Origin: Rurimicrobium sp040387755
GTDB taxonomy: Bacteria; Bacteroidota; Bacteroidia; Chitinophagales; Chitinophagaceae
DNA length: 64,000 nucleotides
Assembly (NCBI GenBank): GCA_040387755.1
Contig: JAZKDB010000001.1
Coordinates: forward strand, 744,001-808,000
Reading direction: 5' to 3'
Shown here: in pieces, positions 28,596 to 37,722 of the stretch
Layout: each line of letters opens with the position of its first letter
Position numbering within the stretch: position 1 is the first letter of the stretch
Program-made: the position numbers and the translations under genes
Notes under the pieces: generated by a model
What the model was told of the DNA's origin: nothing
The model's database searches: none
The model's input: the letters and a program-made list of their open reading frames with translations, nothing else

Positions 28596-28631
28596 AATCT
28601 ATTTCTTCCTGAACGGCGCAAAGGTAAAAGC

Positions 28632-29495
28632 CTATTGCTTTAAAAAGTCATCAATATTGCTGAATAGAAAATCAGGATATTCTTTGCTGAATTTCGCAGT
28701 TACAAATCCACCTAATAGCGGGCGTGCAGCCGGTTGATTAAGCTCTGAAGTGCTGAGTGGTATTAAATCATATTCAGCACCAGGGAAATACTGTAATACC
28801 CTTAAAGCCAGGGCTACACGATTCATATAATCGGTGCTGCCAATATGATAAATGCCTGTTTTGCCATCACGCAGTAAGACAAACATAGCACGTGCTATAT
28901 CCATAGCATTGGTGGGTGAAGCAAATTGGTCGTAAGGGAGTTTTAAAGTCAGTTTTTGCCCTTCTTTACATTGTTGTACAATACGGGAAACAAAATTTTT
29001 CCCACGCTCTTCATTGCCATAAATATTAGTGACACGCAGCACCAAAGTATGAGCTACTTGTGCCAATGCCAGTTGCTCGGCTTCCAGTTTATGGCGGGCA
29101 TAAACACTCAGTGGGTTAATCGGAGCATCTTCGGTGTAGGGTCCTTCCTTGCCATCAAATACATAATCGGTGGAGATGTACACCAATCGAGCCTTACATT
29201 CGTTTGCCAAGGCAATGATATTGATGGTGCTTTGAACTGTTTTCTGATAACTCTCGTCTATGTTGGTTTCGCAATAATCTACGTGTGTGAGTGCGCCACA
29301 ATGTACCAAAACATCTGGCTGCCAGCCTTTAATATCAAAATTATCAGGATGATTTGGGTCTAATGTATTGTAAAATACAGTTCCTTCGGTCGCATAAGAG
29401 AAATAGGAACCTTTTACTCCCCAGCCTTGTGCAGCAAAATGTTGCATGCAATTACTGCCTACCAATCCTGAGGCCCCAACAATAAATACTTTCAT
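28632..29495 (-). CDS. RmlD-like sugar nucleotide reductase (extended SDR)
   Basis: 287 aa short-chain dehydrogenase of the dTDP-4-dehydrorhamnose reductase group. It has a Rossmann start (KVFIVGASGLVGSNCMQHF) and STDYVFDGKEGPYTED, the family's central motif. The catalytic Tyr/Lys is in YARHKLEAEQL, and the C-terminal part contains GIYHIGSTDYMNRVALALRVL. It is not next to rmlA/B/C, so dTDP-rhamnose as product is a guess. Located 36 bp from mutS2 in the same direction. Confidence 0.85.
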   Translation of the reverse strand: MKVFIVGASGLVGSNCMQHFAAQGWGVKGSYFSYATEGTVFYNTLDPNHPDNFDIKGWQPDVLVHCGALTHVDYCETNIDESYQKTVQSTINIIALANECKARLVYISTDYVFDGKEGPYTEDAPINPLSVYARHKLEAEQLALAQVAHTLVLRVTNIYGNEERGKNFVSRIVQQCKEGQKLTLKLPYDQFASPTNAMDIARAMFVLLRDGKTGIYHIGSTDYMNRVALALRVLQYFPGAEYDLIPLSTSELNQPAARPLLGGFVTAKFSKEYPDFLFSNIDDFLKQ

Positions 29496-29691
29496 AGTTA
29501 AAATTATGATGCAAAAATAAGCGCTTATTGGTCAAAAAGAAATGTCATAAATCAGGTCAATCAGGATTATTTACCGCCGGCATTCCCTTGTTCACCGCCA
29601 TTGTCTGTCTGTTGGCCTAAATATAATTCGTCAGGAATTTGTATTCTACTACTTTTGTACCAGATTTTTTCCCATCTACAGGATTTTTCCA

Positions 29692-29901
29692 ATGGCCAGT
29701 ATTTTATTGTTCCGTACAGATATTCAGCAACTCTCCGATGAGTTGCAGTCCTTACTTAATGCTCATCATTCAGTGCAGCGCTGGAGTATTGATACTGAGG
29801 ATGTAGACAGAGTGTTGAAGATTGTTGGTGAGGACATATCCAGTGAGCAAATAGTGGGTAGTGTACAATCACTAGGTCATTTCTGCGAAGAACTAATATA
29901 G
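29692..29901 (+). CDS. Small HMA-like protein without CxxC
   Basis: 69 aa. The pattern (an opening strand ILLFRTDI, SLLNAHHSVQRWSIDTEDVDRVLKI with a Trp-x-Asp-x-Glu-Asp core, a final SLGHFCEELI) resembles small Bacteroidota proteins with a heavy-metal-associated ferredoxin-like fold that lack the metal-binding CxxC. Monocistronic, between an RmlD-like gene and a strong terminator. Function unknown; no metal ligand set is visible except one Cys near the end. Confidence 0.65.
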   Translation: MASILLFRTDIQQLSDELQSLLNAHHSVQRWSIDTEDVDRVLKIVGEDISSEQIVGSVQSLGHFCEELI

Positions 29902-29920
29902 ACATTCAATTTTAATCCAT

Positions 29921-29960
29921 AATAAAAAGCTACCACAATTTCTTGTGGTAGCTTTTTATT
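29921..29960. terminator. Bidirectional terminator, 18 bp perfect stem
   Basis: Arms AATAAAAAGCTACCACAA and TTGTGGTAGCTTTTTATT with a 4 nt TTTC loop; T-tracts on both strands. It serves the small HMA-like gene and the convergent alpha-oxoamine synthase. Confidence 0.93.
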
Positions 29961-29978
29961 TTTATAGCATTTCAACAA

Positions 29979-31223
29979 TTACAATGCGCTGATATTCGGC
30001 ATTTCCTGAGGATATTCTTTGTTGGTGATTTTATCACGCAATGCACTGAAAGCATCCAAAGTTTTTTCAATGTCTTCATCCGTATGCGCTGCAGTGGGTA
30101 TCAAACGCAAAATGATTAATCCTTTTGGTATCACCGGATAAACCACCACCGAACAGAAAATATTGTAGTTTTCACGCATATCAAGGATAAGATGCGTAGC
30201 ATCAAACAGTCCGCCATGCATCACCACCGGTGTTACAGGCGAGTTAGTGGTACCGATATTGAATCCGCGTTCACGCAATCCGCTTTGTAGTTTACGCACA
30301 TTGTGCCATAGTTTTTCGCGCAATTCCGGACGGGTACGTAATAATTCCAAACGTTTCAATGCTCCAACCACTAAAGTCATCGGCATAGATTTGGCATAGA
30401 TTTGAGAGCGCATATTGTAACGAAGGAATTTCAAAATCTTTTTATCTGCTGCAAAAAAGGCTCCGATACTGGCCATTGATTTGGCAAATGTGGAGAAATA
30501 AACATCTATACCTTCAATACAATCCTGCTCATCACCAACACCAGCGCCACGCTTACCGATAGAACCAAATCCGTGAGCATCATCCACTAACAGTCGGAAT
30601 TCAAATTTTGACTTTAAATCGATGATTTCTTTAACCTTACCCTGATTACCACTCATCCCAAATACACCTTCTGTAATCACCAGAATACCACCACCTGTTT
30701 TAGCAGCCATTTCAGTGGCACGGGCCAATTGTTTTTCACAATCAGCTACATCATTATGTTTAAAAACATAGCGTTGACCGGGATGTAAACGCAAACCATC
30801 TATAATACAGGCATGAGATTCTGCATCATACACAATAACGTCCCTACGGCCACACAATGCATCAATTGCAGACACCATTCCCTGATAACCAAAGTTGACC
30901 AACATCGCATCTTCCTTACCTACAAATTCAGCCAATTCACGCTCCAGTTGTTCGTGTTTATCAGAGTTGCCGCTCATCATACGGGCACCCATTGGGGTAG
31001 CCATACCATAAGTGGCTGCAGCTTCTGCATCTGCTTTACGTACCTCAGGATGATTTGCCAGACCGAGGTAATTATTTAAACTCCAAACGATTTTCTCTTT
31101 ACCACGAAATTTCATATGGTTCCCAATCTCACCTTCAAGTTTCGGGAAGGCAAAATAACCTGGGGCTTGTTCAGCATAATCTCCAATAGGACCGAGTCTT
31201 TCGAATTTGGCAAATAAATCCAT
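29979..31223 (-). CDS. Alpha-oxoamine synthase (serine palmitoyl- or cysteate acyl-transferase type)
   Basis: 414 aa PLP enzyme of the family that joins an amino acid to an acyl thioester with loss of CO2. Motifs: WSLNNYLGLANHPEVRKAD, GARMMSGNSDKHEQLE, LLVDDAHGFGSIGKRGAG (PLP Asp and His), and STFAKSMASIGAFFA with the PLP Lys. In Bacteroidota this group makes the long-chain base of sphingolipids (from serine) or sulfonolipids (from cysteate). The sequence alone does not decide between them, or exclude 2-amino-3-ketobutyrate ligase. No acyl carrier protein gene is adjacent. Confidence 0.85.
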   Translation of the reverse strand: MDLFAKFERLGPIGDYAEQAPGYFAFPKLEGEIGNHMKFRGKEKIVWSLNNYLGLANHPEVRKADAEAAATYGMATPMGARMMSGNSDKHEQLERELAEFVGKEDAMLVNFGYQGMVSAIDALCGRRDVIVYDAESHACIIDGLRLHPGQRYVFKHNDVADCEKQLARATEMAAKTGGGILVITEGVFGMSGNQGKVKEIIDLKSKFEFRLLVDDAHGFGSIGKRGAGVGDEQDCIEGIDVYFSTFAKSMASIGAFFAADKKILKFLRYNMRSQIYAKSMPMTLVVGALKRLELLRTRPELREKLWHNVRKLQSGLRERGFNIGTTNSPVTPVVMHGGLFDATHLILDMRENYNIFCSVVVYPVIPKGLIILRLIPTAAHTDEDIEKTLDAFSALRDKITNKEYPQEMPNISAL

Positions 31224-31382
31224 ATAAATTGTGTGTTAATTAAGGTTATAATTTTAATGAAATCGGGCGCAAATTAACGCTTTATCTTGAAAAAGAAGAA
31301 TGACGGCCCTTGGCTTATCTTAAGGAACTCATAAGCTTTGCGGATAGTTCTGTAATTTGCGGCACATTTCAACCTCCTAATA

Positions 31383-32471
31383 ATGGCTTATCAAACCTTT
31401 ACTTATACTCAGCTTTTCACCTTTGCCCGCGAAGTTTTCCTTAAAATAGGTTGTTCAGAAAAAGAAGCAGAGGAGGCAACTAAAGTATTGTTATCAGCTG
31501 ATTTACGTGGGGTAGATTCACATGGTATTGCCCGTTTGAGTGGTTATATTCGTCTTTGGCAAGCCGGCAGAGTGAATGCAAAACCAGATTTAAAGATTAT
31601 TCACGAAACACCCTCTACTGCTGTAGTAGATGGTGATGCCGGATTGGGTTTGGTGGTGGCTCCTTATGCGATGAAAGTGGCGATAGATAAGGCCAGAATT
31701 GCTGGTACCGGTTGGGTCAGCGTTCAAAACTCAAATCATTTTGGTATTGCTGGGATTCATGCTATGATGGCTTTGGAAGAAGATATGATTGGTATTGCGA
31801 TGACCAATGCAAGTCCTTTGGTAGCCCCCACTTTTTCTACAGAAAGACTTTTAGGAACCAATCCGATAGCAGTGGCTATACCGGCAGGCAACCAACCGCC
31901 ATTTGTGCTGGATATGGCTACCACCACTGCTGCTAATGGCAAACTGGAGATATTGCAACGCAAAAATTTACCTGCACCCCATGGTTGGATTCAGGATAAG
32001 GATGGTAATGTATCCACGAATCAACATGAAGTAAAAAATGGAGGTGCTTTGCTTCCATTAGGAGGCACCCGCGAACAGGGTAGCCATAAAGGATATGGAT
32101 TAGGAAGCGTTGTGGACATCTTTTCTGCTGTGCTCAGTGGAGCTAATTATGGCCCCTGGGTTCCGCCATTTGTCAGCTTTTTGCCTGTAGCCGACAATTT
32201 GCCCGGTAAAGGTATTGGCCATTTTTTTGGTGCCATGCGCATCGATGCATTTCGGCCCGCAGCAGATTTTAAACAACATATGGATCAATGGATTGAACGT
32301 TTCCGTAGTGCAGCATCCATCTCTCAGGAAGAAAAAGTACTCATTCCCGGTGATCCTGAACGCGAGATGGAAAATGAACGACTGGCTAATGGCATCCCGC
32401 TTATTGACGCGGTAATAAAAGATATTCAGGATTTGGCTGTGCAGTTTGATACAAGTATAAAGTTTCATTAA
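31383..32471 (+). CDS. Ldh family oxidoreductase (malate/L-sulfolactate type)
   Basis: 362 aa NAD(P)-dependent dehydrogenase of the non-Rossmann LDH2/MDH2 family, which includes malate, ureidoglycolate and (S)-sulfolactate dehydrogenases. Visible motifs: LRGVDSHGIARLSGYIRLWQ, with the catalytic His in DSHG; VSVQNSNHFGIAGIHAMMAL; GTNPIAVAIPAGNQPPFVLD; GSHKGYGLGSVVDIFSAVLSG. Because it stands next to a possible cysteate acyltransferase, sulfolactate is a tempting substrate, but that is inference. It is divergent from the synthase with 160 bp between. Confidence 0.88.
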   Translation: MAYQTFTYTQLFTFAREVFLKIGCSEKEAEEATKVLLSADLRGVDSHGIARLSGYIRLWQAGRVNAKPDLKIIHETPSTAVVDGDAGLGLVVAPYAMKVAIDKARIAGTGWVSVQNSNHFGIAGIHAMMALEEDMIGIAMTNASPLVAPTFSTERLLGTNPIAVAIPAGNQPPFVLDMATTTAANGKLEILQRKNLPAPHGWIQDKDGNVSTNQHEVKNGGALLPLGGTREQGSHKGYGLGSVVDIFSAVLSGANYGPWVPPFVSFLPVADNLPGKGIGHFFGAMRIDAFRPAADFKQHMDQWIERFRSAASISQEEKVLIPGDPEREMENERLANGIPLIDAVIKDIQDLAVQFDTSIKFH

Positions 32472-32497
32472 AATTTTACTCTAAGAGCTTCATCTCT

Positions 32498-32505
32498 TAT
32501 CTTTG
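32498..32505 (+). promoter_or_regulatory. Possible -7 element of ndk
   Basis: TATCTTTG matches TAnnTTTG and lies 20 bp before the ndk ATG, the same spacing as at ispG. A good -33 TTTG is lacking (TTTTA at 32474-32478). Confidence 0.35.
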
Positions 32506-32525
32506 CCGCGCAAAAAAACAAAACT

Positions 32526-32942
32526 ATGTCAAACGTAACCTTCACGATGATTAAGCCCGACGCAGTAAAAAACGGGAACATCGGTAACATCCTTCAAATG
32601 ATTAACAATGCAGGTTTCCGCATTGTAGCCATGAAATACACCAAACTTAGCCTGGAGCAGGCAGGTAAATTTTACGAAGTACACAGCGCCCGTCCTTTTT
32701 ATGGCGAATTGACTCAGTTTATGAGTAGCGGAACTATCGTAGCTGCAATTCTTGAAAAAGACAATGCTGTTGCTGATTTCCGTGCTTTGATTGGTGCTAC
32801 CAATCCTGCCGAAGCAGCTGAAGGTACTATCCGTAAAAAATATGCAACATCAATAGGTGAAAATGCCGTTCATGGTTCAGATAGCGATGAGAATGCCTTG
32901 ATTGAAGGTGCATTCTTCTTCAGTGGTTTAGAGAAATTCTAA
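32526..32942 (+). CDS. ndk: Nucleoside diphosphate kinase
   Basis: 138 aa, the normal subunit size. It transfers the gamma phosphate from ATP to other nucleoside diphosphates through a phospho-histidine. Motifs: FTMIKPDAVKNGNIG at the start, SARPFYGELTQFMSSG, and the active site NAVHGSDSDENA with the catalytic His. Monocistronic, with its own promoter-like element and terminator. Confidence 0.97.
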   Translation: MSNVTFTMIKPDAVKNGNIGNILQMINNAGFRIVAMKYTKLSLEQAGKFYEVHSARPFYGELTQFMSSGTIVAAILEKDNAVADFRALIGATNPAEAAEGTIRKKYATSIGENAVHGSDSDENALIEGAFFFSGLEKF

Positions 32943-32960
32943 TTCATCCTTAATATTTTG

Positions 32961-32995
32961 AAAATCCCGGCTGCAAATATTGTAGCCGGGATTTT
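32961..32995 (+). terminator. Rho-independent terminator of ndk
   Basis: Arms AAAATCCCGGCT and AGCCGGGATTTT form a 12 bp stem with an 11 nt loop; the right arm ends in a T run. Confidence 0.9.
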
Positions 32996-33145
32996 TATGC
33001 TCATTGCTGAATTGGGATCCCGGAACAAAAGAAAGCTTATTACAAATTTCAATTTGTTTAACGAAATATTTGTGACTTTAAACGCATTAAATTAGCATTA
33101 TTCTTTTTAGCTTTGGCAATCCCTTTACAGCCACTAATTTTCTAG

Positions 33146-35068
33146 ATGGAAAAAATGACCGCAGGCCCATTACTGAGCCAAATCAATAATCCCGACGATT
33201 TGAAAAAATTGAATAAGTCGGACTTGCAGCAGGTTTGCAACGAATTACGTCAATTTATTATCGATTCTGTTAGCGTCAATGGTGGCCATTTTGGAGCCAG
33301 TCTTGGAGTGGTTGAGCTTAGTGTTGCTTTGCATTACATGTACAATACTCCGGATGATCAATTAGTTTGGGATGTGGGCCATCAGGCTTATGGTCACAAA
33401 ATCCTCACAGGCCGAAGAGAAGTTTTTCATACCAATCGCCGTTATGGTGGTATCAGCGGTTTTCCAAAAAGAGATGAAAGTGAATATGATGCTTTTGGGG
33501 TAGGGCATTCTTCAACTTCAATTTCAGCTGCTTTGGGTATGGCAATTGCCTCTAAAAATCTGGGCGAAACACATCGTCATCATGTTGCTATAATAGGTGA
33601 TGGTGCGATGACCGCAGGTTTGCCCTTTGAAGCCATGAATCATGCAGGAGTGAGCAATGCCAATATTTTGGTGATTTTGAATGACAATAATATGTCTATT
33701 GACCCAAATGTGGGTGCACTCAAAGAATATTTAACGGATATTACCACTTCACCTACTTACAATAAGTTACGTGTGGATGTCTGGAAGCTTTTGGGCAAAT
33801 TACCTTATCCTGAGTTTCAGCGTGAAATGGCGGGTAAGCTGGGTGCAAGCCTAAAAGGAATGGTGTCACGTCAAAGCAATTTGTTTGAAGCTTTGGGATT
33901 AAGATATTTCGGGCCGATAGATGGGCATAATGTGCTCAAATTAGTAGAGACTATAAAAGACCTGAAGGAAATTCCAGGACCTAAAATTTTACACATTAAA
34001 ACAGTAAAAGGTAAAGGTTATGACCTTGCTGAGAAAGATCAAACTTTATGGCATGCACCAGGTTTATTTGACAAGGTAACCGGTCAGATTAACAAGAAAA
34101 TTTCCAATACACCAGAAGCGCCTAAATATCAGGATGTTTTTGGTCATACCATGGTAGAACTGGCAGAGGCAAACCCTTTGGTAATGGGCATTACGCCTGC
34201 CATGCCTTCCGGTTGTTCCCTCAAAATAATGATGGAGAAAATGCCTGATCGTGCCATTGATGTAGGTATTGCCGAGCAACATGCAGTAACGCTTAGTGCT
34301 GGATTGGCTACACGTGGTATGAAAGTGTTTTGCAACATTTACAGTTCGTTTATGCAACGTGCCTATGACATGGTTATCCATGATGTGGCGATACAAAAAT
34401 TACCGGTCATCTTTTGTCTGGACAGAGGTGGCGTTGTAGGTGATGACGGTGGTACGCACCATGGTGCTTATGATCTGGCCTATATGCGCTGCATTCCAAA
34501 CATGATTGTCAGTGCTCCGATGGATGAAGCTGATTTACGTCACTTGATGTATACTGCTCAATTGCCGGAACAAAACCTACCTTTTGTTATTCGTTATCCC
34601 CGAGGTCAGGGTGTGATGCCTGAATGGCGAGTGCCGATGCAGAAAATGCAGATTGGTCAGGGACGTAAAATACAGGAGGGCGAAGAGGTCGCTATTTTGA
34701 CTATAGGACATGTTGGAAATTTTGCGGTGAATGCATGCCGTACTTTATTGACGGATGATATTCGTCCTGCGCATTACGATATGCGTTTTGTCAAACCATT
34801 GGATGAAGCCATGCTGCACGAAGTAGCACACAAGTTTACTAAAATCATTACTGTCGAAGACGGAACTATAGTTGGTGGTTTTGGTTCAGCTGTGCTAGAG
34901 TTTATGAATGCACATAATTATCATCCTCAAATTAAGATGTTAGGTATACCGGATAGAGTCATTGAACACGGTAAACCTGAAGAATTGCACCGCGAATGTG
35001 GTTACGATGCACAAGGTATTGTTGAAATGGTGCGCGCATTAATTGGTGTCAATGTAATCACCCAATAA
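33146..35068 (+). CDS. dxs: 1-deoxy-D-xylulose-5-phosphate synthase
   Basis: First enzyme of the MEP pathway, joining pyruvate and glyceraldehyde 3-phosphate with thiamine diphosphate. 640 aa, the family length. Motifs: GGHFGASLGVVELSVALHY (about 45), QLVWDVGHQAYGHKILTGRR, and ThDP binding GDGAMTAGLPFEAMNHAG...NDNNMSID (about 150-190). The transketolase C-terminal half contains DVGIAEQHAVTLSAGLA with the catalytic Glu and DRGGVVGDDGGTHHG. A TAGCTTTG (33108-33115) upstream may be its -7 box. It forms the isoprenoid pair with ispG in this window. Confidence 0.97.
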   Translation: MEKMTAGPLLSQINNPDDLKKLNKSDLQQVCNELRQFIIDSVSVNGGHFGASLGVVELSVALHYMYNTPDDQLVWDVGHQAYGHKILTGRREVFHTNRRYGGISGFPKRDESEYDAFGVGHSSTSISAALGMAIASKNLGETHRHHVAIIGDGAMTAGLPFEAMNHAGVSNANILVILNDNNMSIDPNVGALKEYLTDITTSPTYNKLRVDVWKLLGKLPYPEFQREMAGKLGASLKGMVSRQSNLFEALGLRYFGPIDGHNVLKLVETIKDLKEIPGPKILHIKTVKGKGYDLAEKDQTLWHAPGLFDKVTGQINKKISNTPEAPKYQDVFGHTMVELAEANPLVMGITPAMPSGCSLKIMMEKMPDRAIDVGIAEQHAVTLSAGLATRGMKVFCNIYSSFMQRAYDMVIHDVAIQKLPVIFCLDRGGVVGDDGGTHHGAYDLAYMRCIPNMIVSAPMDEADLRHLMYTAQLPEQNLPFVIRYPRGQGVMPEWRVPMQKMQIGQGRKIQEGEEVAILTIGHVGNFAVNACRTLLTDDIRPAHYDMRFVKPLDEAMLHEVAHKFTKIITVEDGTIVGGFGSAVLEFMNAHNYHPQIKMLGIPDRVIEHGKPEELHRECGYDAQGIVEMVRALIGVNVITQ

Positions 35069-35085
35069 ATAATTTTTATTGCTAA

Positions 35086-35121
35086 TGCACTCAAATGCTG
35101 TTTTGCTTTGAGTGTATTTTT
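35086..35121 (+). terminator. Terminator after dxs
   Basis: TGCACTCAAA (35086-35095) pairs with TTTGAGTGTA (35107-35116) with one G-T pair and an 11 nt loop, followed by TTTTTATTT. It lies between dxs and the PAP2 gene start at 35132. Confidence 0.7.
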
Positions 35122-35131
35122 ATTTCCTAAA

Positions 35132-35800
35132 ATGCGTTTACCAGTTTTCTTTTTTTTCTTTTTGCATGCCACATTCAGGCTGTGTGCACAAGATAGTGTC
35201 ATTTACCTGAATCAGCCATTAAAATGCACCGAAAGACAATTTTTGGCACCTGCAGCTTTGATTACTGGGGGGCTGTTGTTGTCAGGTCAAATTAAGCAGG
35301 ATGTCGTCGATTTCCGTAACCGGAATCTGGGTGGTTTTTATACCAATGTCGATGATGTACTGACCTTTACCCCTATAGCTGCTGTTTATAGCTTAGATGC
35401 TTTTGGTATTGCCTCAAGAAATGATTTTTGGAATCGCAGTGCCATTCTTTTTAAAGGAGAAGTGATGATGTTGGGAACGGTTTATCTGCTTAAAAATCTG
35501 ACAGATCAAACCCGTCCTGACGGTAGCAACCAACATTCATTTCCATCTTCACATACTGCACAGGCTTTTTTAGCCGCCACATTCCTGAGTCAGGAATATA
35601 AACATAAACTTCCCTGGATACCTTATGCAGCTTATGCAATGGCTGGTACCGTTGCTTCTATAAGAATCGGTAATAACAAGCATTACATTAGTGACGTGTT
35701 GGTTGGTGCAGGAATAGGAATTCTGTCTCAAAAAGTATCCTACTGGACACACCGTTATCGTTGGGGTAAAAATGTCCCCCGACCTATTATTCGGTTTTAA
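35132..35800 (+). CDS. PAP2 family phosphatase
   Basis: 222 aa. A signal-peptide-like start (LPVFFFFFLHATFRLCAQ) is followed by the type 2 phosphatidic acid phosphatase motifs: KNLTDQTRPDGSNQHSFPSSHTAQAF (KX6RP then PSGH-like PSSH, with the His acting as acid) and later SIRIGNNKHYISDVLVGAGIG (SRX5HX3D-like, here with Ile-Arg). It may remove phosphate from undecaprenyl or lipid phosphates. The ATG at 35132 follows the dxs terminator; a TTG at 35108 is inside it. Its stop overlaps the convergent UbiD gene by 4 bp. Confidence 0.85.
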   Translation: MRLPVFFFFFLHATFRLCAQDSVIYLNQPLKCTERQFLAPAALITGGLLLSGQIKQDVVDFRNRNLGGFYTNVDDVLTFTPIAAVYSLDAFGIASRNDFWNRSAILFKGEVMMLGTVYLLKNLTDQTRPDGSNQHSFPSSHTAQAFLAATFLSQEYKHKLPWIPYAAYAMAGTVASIRIGNNKHYISDVLVGAGIGILSQKVSYWTHRYRWGKNVPRPIIRF

Positions 35801-37644
35801 TTCACTTTATTCCATTCATACAGGCTTCCACCTTTTTCCCACAGTCGATCAATCCTTTTTTCAATTTCAGGTTTAAGTATAAGTGGGGGAGCGTGATGAG
35901 GCTTGATTCTTGCATCAATCATTAAAGGTCCGTTACAACCCCAGTGTTTGTATTGTGTAAATGAATCCACACCATATATGTCGTGTGAAGGATTGCATCT
36001 GGTAAAACTTACCCAAAGAAAATTGTTTAACGTTTCTGCCACGAAGTCTGCATCATCACAAATAATGATTAGAGCAGTTTGCGCCAAGGCTTCTTTTTGA
36101 TGAACCAATTGTTGGTTGATTAGTTCAATCTCTATTGCCGCTTTTTCGTAAGTGTTAAATGCATCTATACCTATGGCTACAACACCTTTTTGCGCTAAAG
36201 CTGAGGCTTTAACTCCATTTAAATTTTTAAAGCATTTGGGCAGTGTATTGGTTAATTCGCGCAGCTTTTGGCCGTAAGCGGCAAAAACCACCTTGCTTCC
36301 GGCATTGAGTCCTGTGCCCGAATAGTCTAGCGTATCCATCGTTGTTTGTGTATGGAAATGTACGTCTCTTTTCCAGTTTATTCTTTCCAGTACAAACTGA
36401 AAATAATCGGCAATATGATGCGTTGTTACTTTGTTTTGGTCATCAGCTGTAATGAATAAAAACTTTGCAAGGCTTAATTGTCCTGTGCCTAAAATATGGT
36501 TAGCAATCGTCAGTAATTCTGCAGGCTGTTTTGTTTGTGCATAAGGAGTATACCGCTCGCTGCCAATAGCCAATAATAGGGGATGTACTCCCGCAGCATC
36601 AACAGCATTCACTTCCTTCAGTCCGGGTATTTCCTTTTGTAATGCTGAACCTGTAATTTCATGAATTAATTCACCAAAGCTGGTATCTTCCTGTGGCGGT
36701 CTGCCCACAACCGTAAAAGACCAAATCGCATTTTTCCGGGCGTACACTTTATGTACTTTCATTACCGGAAAAGCATGTTTCAAGCTGTAATATCCAAGAT
36801 GGTCGCCAAAAGGACCTTCCGGCTTATTGTTATTAGGGAAAACTTCACCTGTAATTACAAAATCGGCATCAGTACTCACACAAAATCCATCTCTGTAGGC
36901 ATACCTGAATCTTCGTCCACCCAGCAATCCTGCAAAGGTCATTTCACTCATTCCTTCCGGCAAGGGCATTACTGCAGACAATGCGTGCGATGGAGGACCA
37001 CCAACAAAGCAACTGACTTTAAGGGGTTGATTTTGCGCGTTTGCTTTACTCTGATGCACTCCGATTCCACGATGCAATTGATAATGTAATCCTACTTCTT
37101 TATTGAGTTCATAATCATTACCTGATAACTGGATTCGGTACATGCCCAAATTCGCATTCATGATACCAGGCTTGTCAATATCCTCAGAGTATACCTGTGG
37201 TAATGTAACAAAAGCACCACCGTCTTTTTCCCAATGATGAATCAATGGAACATCGCTGATATTGATTTCTTCGTAAAAGACAGGTTTATTGCCGGGATTT
37301 TTTAAAGGCAATGCCTTTACTGCAGCCAAAGCGGTACTGATATTGGAAAGGGGTTTTTTGAAAGCTTCAATCGGATTGTTTTTTAATGCGATAATCTTTT
37401 GAACAGAATCTATAGTGTCTCTGAAAATAAATTTGCTTCTTTCTAATGAACCGAAAATATTGCTGGCTGCGCGGAATCTGGAACCTTTTACATTTTCAAA
37501 CAGGAGGGCAGGCCCTTTTTGGGCATAGACTCTCAGGTGAATGGCTGCCATTTCGAGGTAAGGATCAACCTCTTCTTTGATGCGAACCAAGTGACCATTT
37601 TTTTCTAAATCAATCAAACATTCTTCAAGAGATGCGTAAGCCAT
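35797..37644 (-). CDS. UbiD family (prenyl-FMN-dependent) decarboxylase
   Basis: 615 aa. It resembles the long Bacteroidota UbiD-like proteins often annotated as menaquinone-pathway decarboxylases. Visible pieces: the N-terminal ALLFENVKGSRFRAASNIFGS; HRGIGVHQSKA; FVGGPPSHALSAVMPLPEGMSE; TGEVFPNNNKPEGPFGDHLGYYS, which holds the catalytic E-x-x-x...EGPFGDH pattern; and FTVVGRPPQEDTSFGELIHE. UbiD enzymes need prenyl-FMN made by UbiX; no ubiX is in the window. A role in quinone synthesis is probable but not shown. Confidence 0.88.
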   Translation of the reverse strand: MAYASLEECLIDLEKNGHLVRIKEEVDPYLEMAAIHLRVYAQKGPALLFENVKGSRFRAASNIFGSLERSKFIFRDTIDSVQKIIALKNNPIEAFKKPLSNISTALAAVKALPLKNPGNKPVFYEEINISDVPLIHHWEKDGGAFVTLPQVYSEDIDKPGIMNANLGMYRIQLSGNDYELNKEVGLHYQLHRGIGVHQSKANAQNQPLKVSCFVGGPPSHALSAVMPLPEGMSEMTFAGLLGGRRFRYAYRDGFCVSTDADFVITGEVFPNNNKPEGPFGDHLGYYSLKHAFPVMKVHKVYARKNAIWSFTVVGRPPQEDTSFGELIHEITGSALQKEIPGLKEVNAVDAAGVHPLLLAIGSERYTPYAQTKQPAELLTIANHILGTGQLSLAKFLFITADDQNKVTTHHIADYFQFVLERINWKRDVHFHTQTTMDTLDYSGTGLNAGSKVVFAAYGQKLRELTNTLPKCFKNLNGVKASALAQKGVVAIGIDAFNTYEKAAIEIELINQQLVHQKEALAQTALIIICDDADFVAETLNNFLWVSFTRCNPSHDIYGVDSFTQYKHWGCNGPLMIDARIKPHHAPPLILKPEIEKRIDRLWEKGGSLYEWNKVN

Positions 37645-37722
37645 GTGACGAAGGTAAAATGGATTTTGGATTTAAGAAGATGGATTTTGAGTATATGCTT
37701 ATTTGATTTTTTTAAGCATTAC

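Noticed and set aside
29568..29700. Minus-strand frame ending IPDELYLGQQTDNGGEQ
   Set aside because: Open for about 63 codons antisense to the HMA-like gene start, but no ATG and only a TTG in a poor place; no family recognised.
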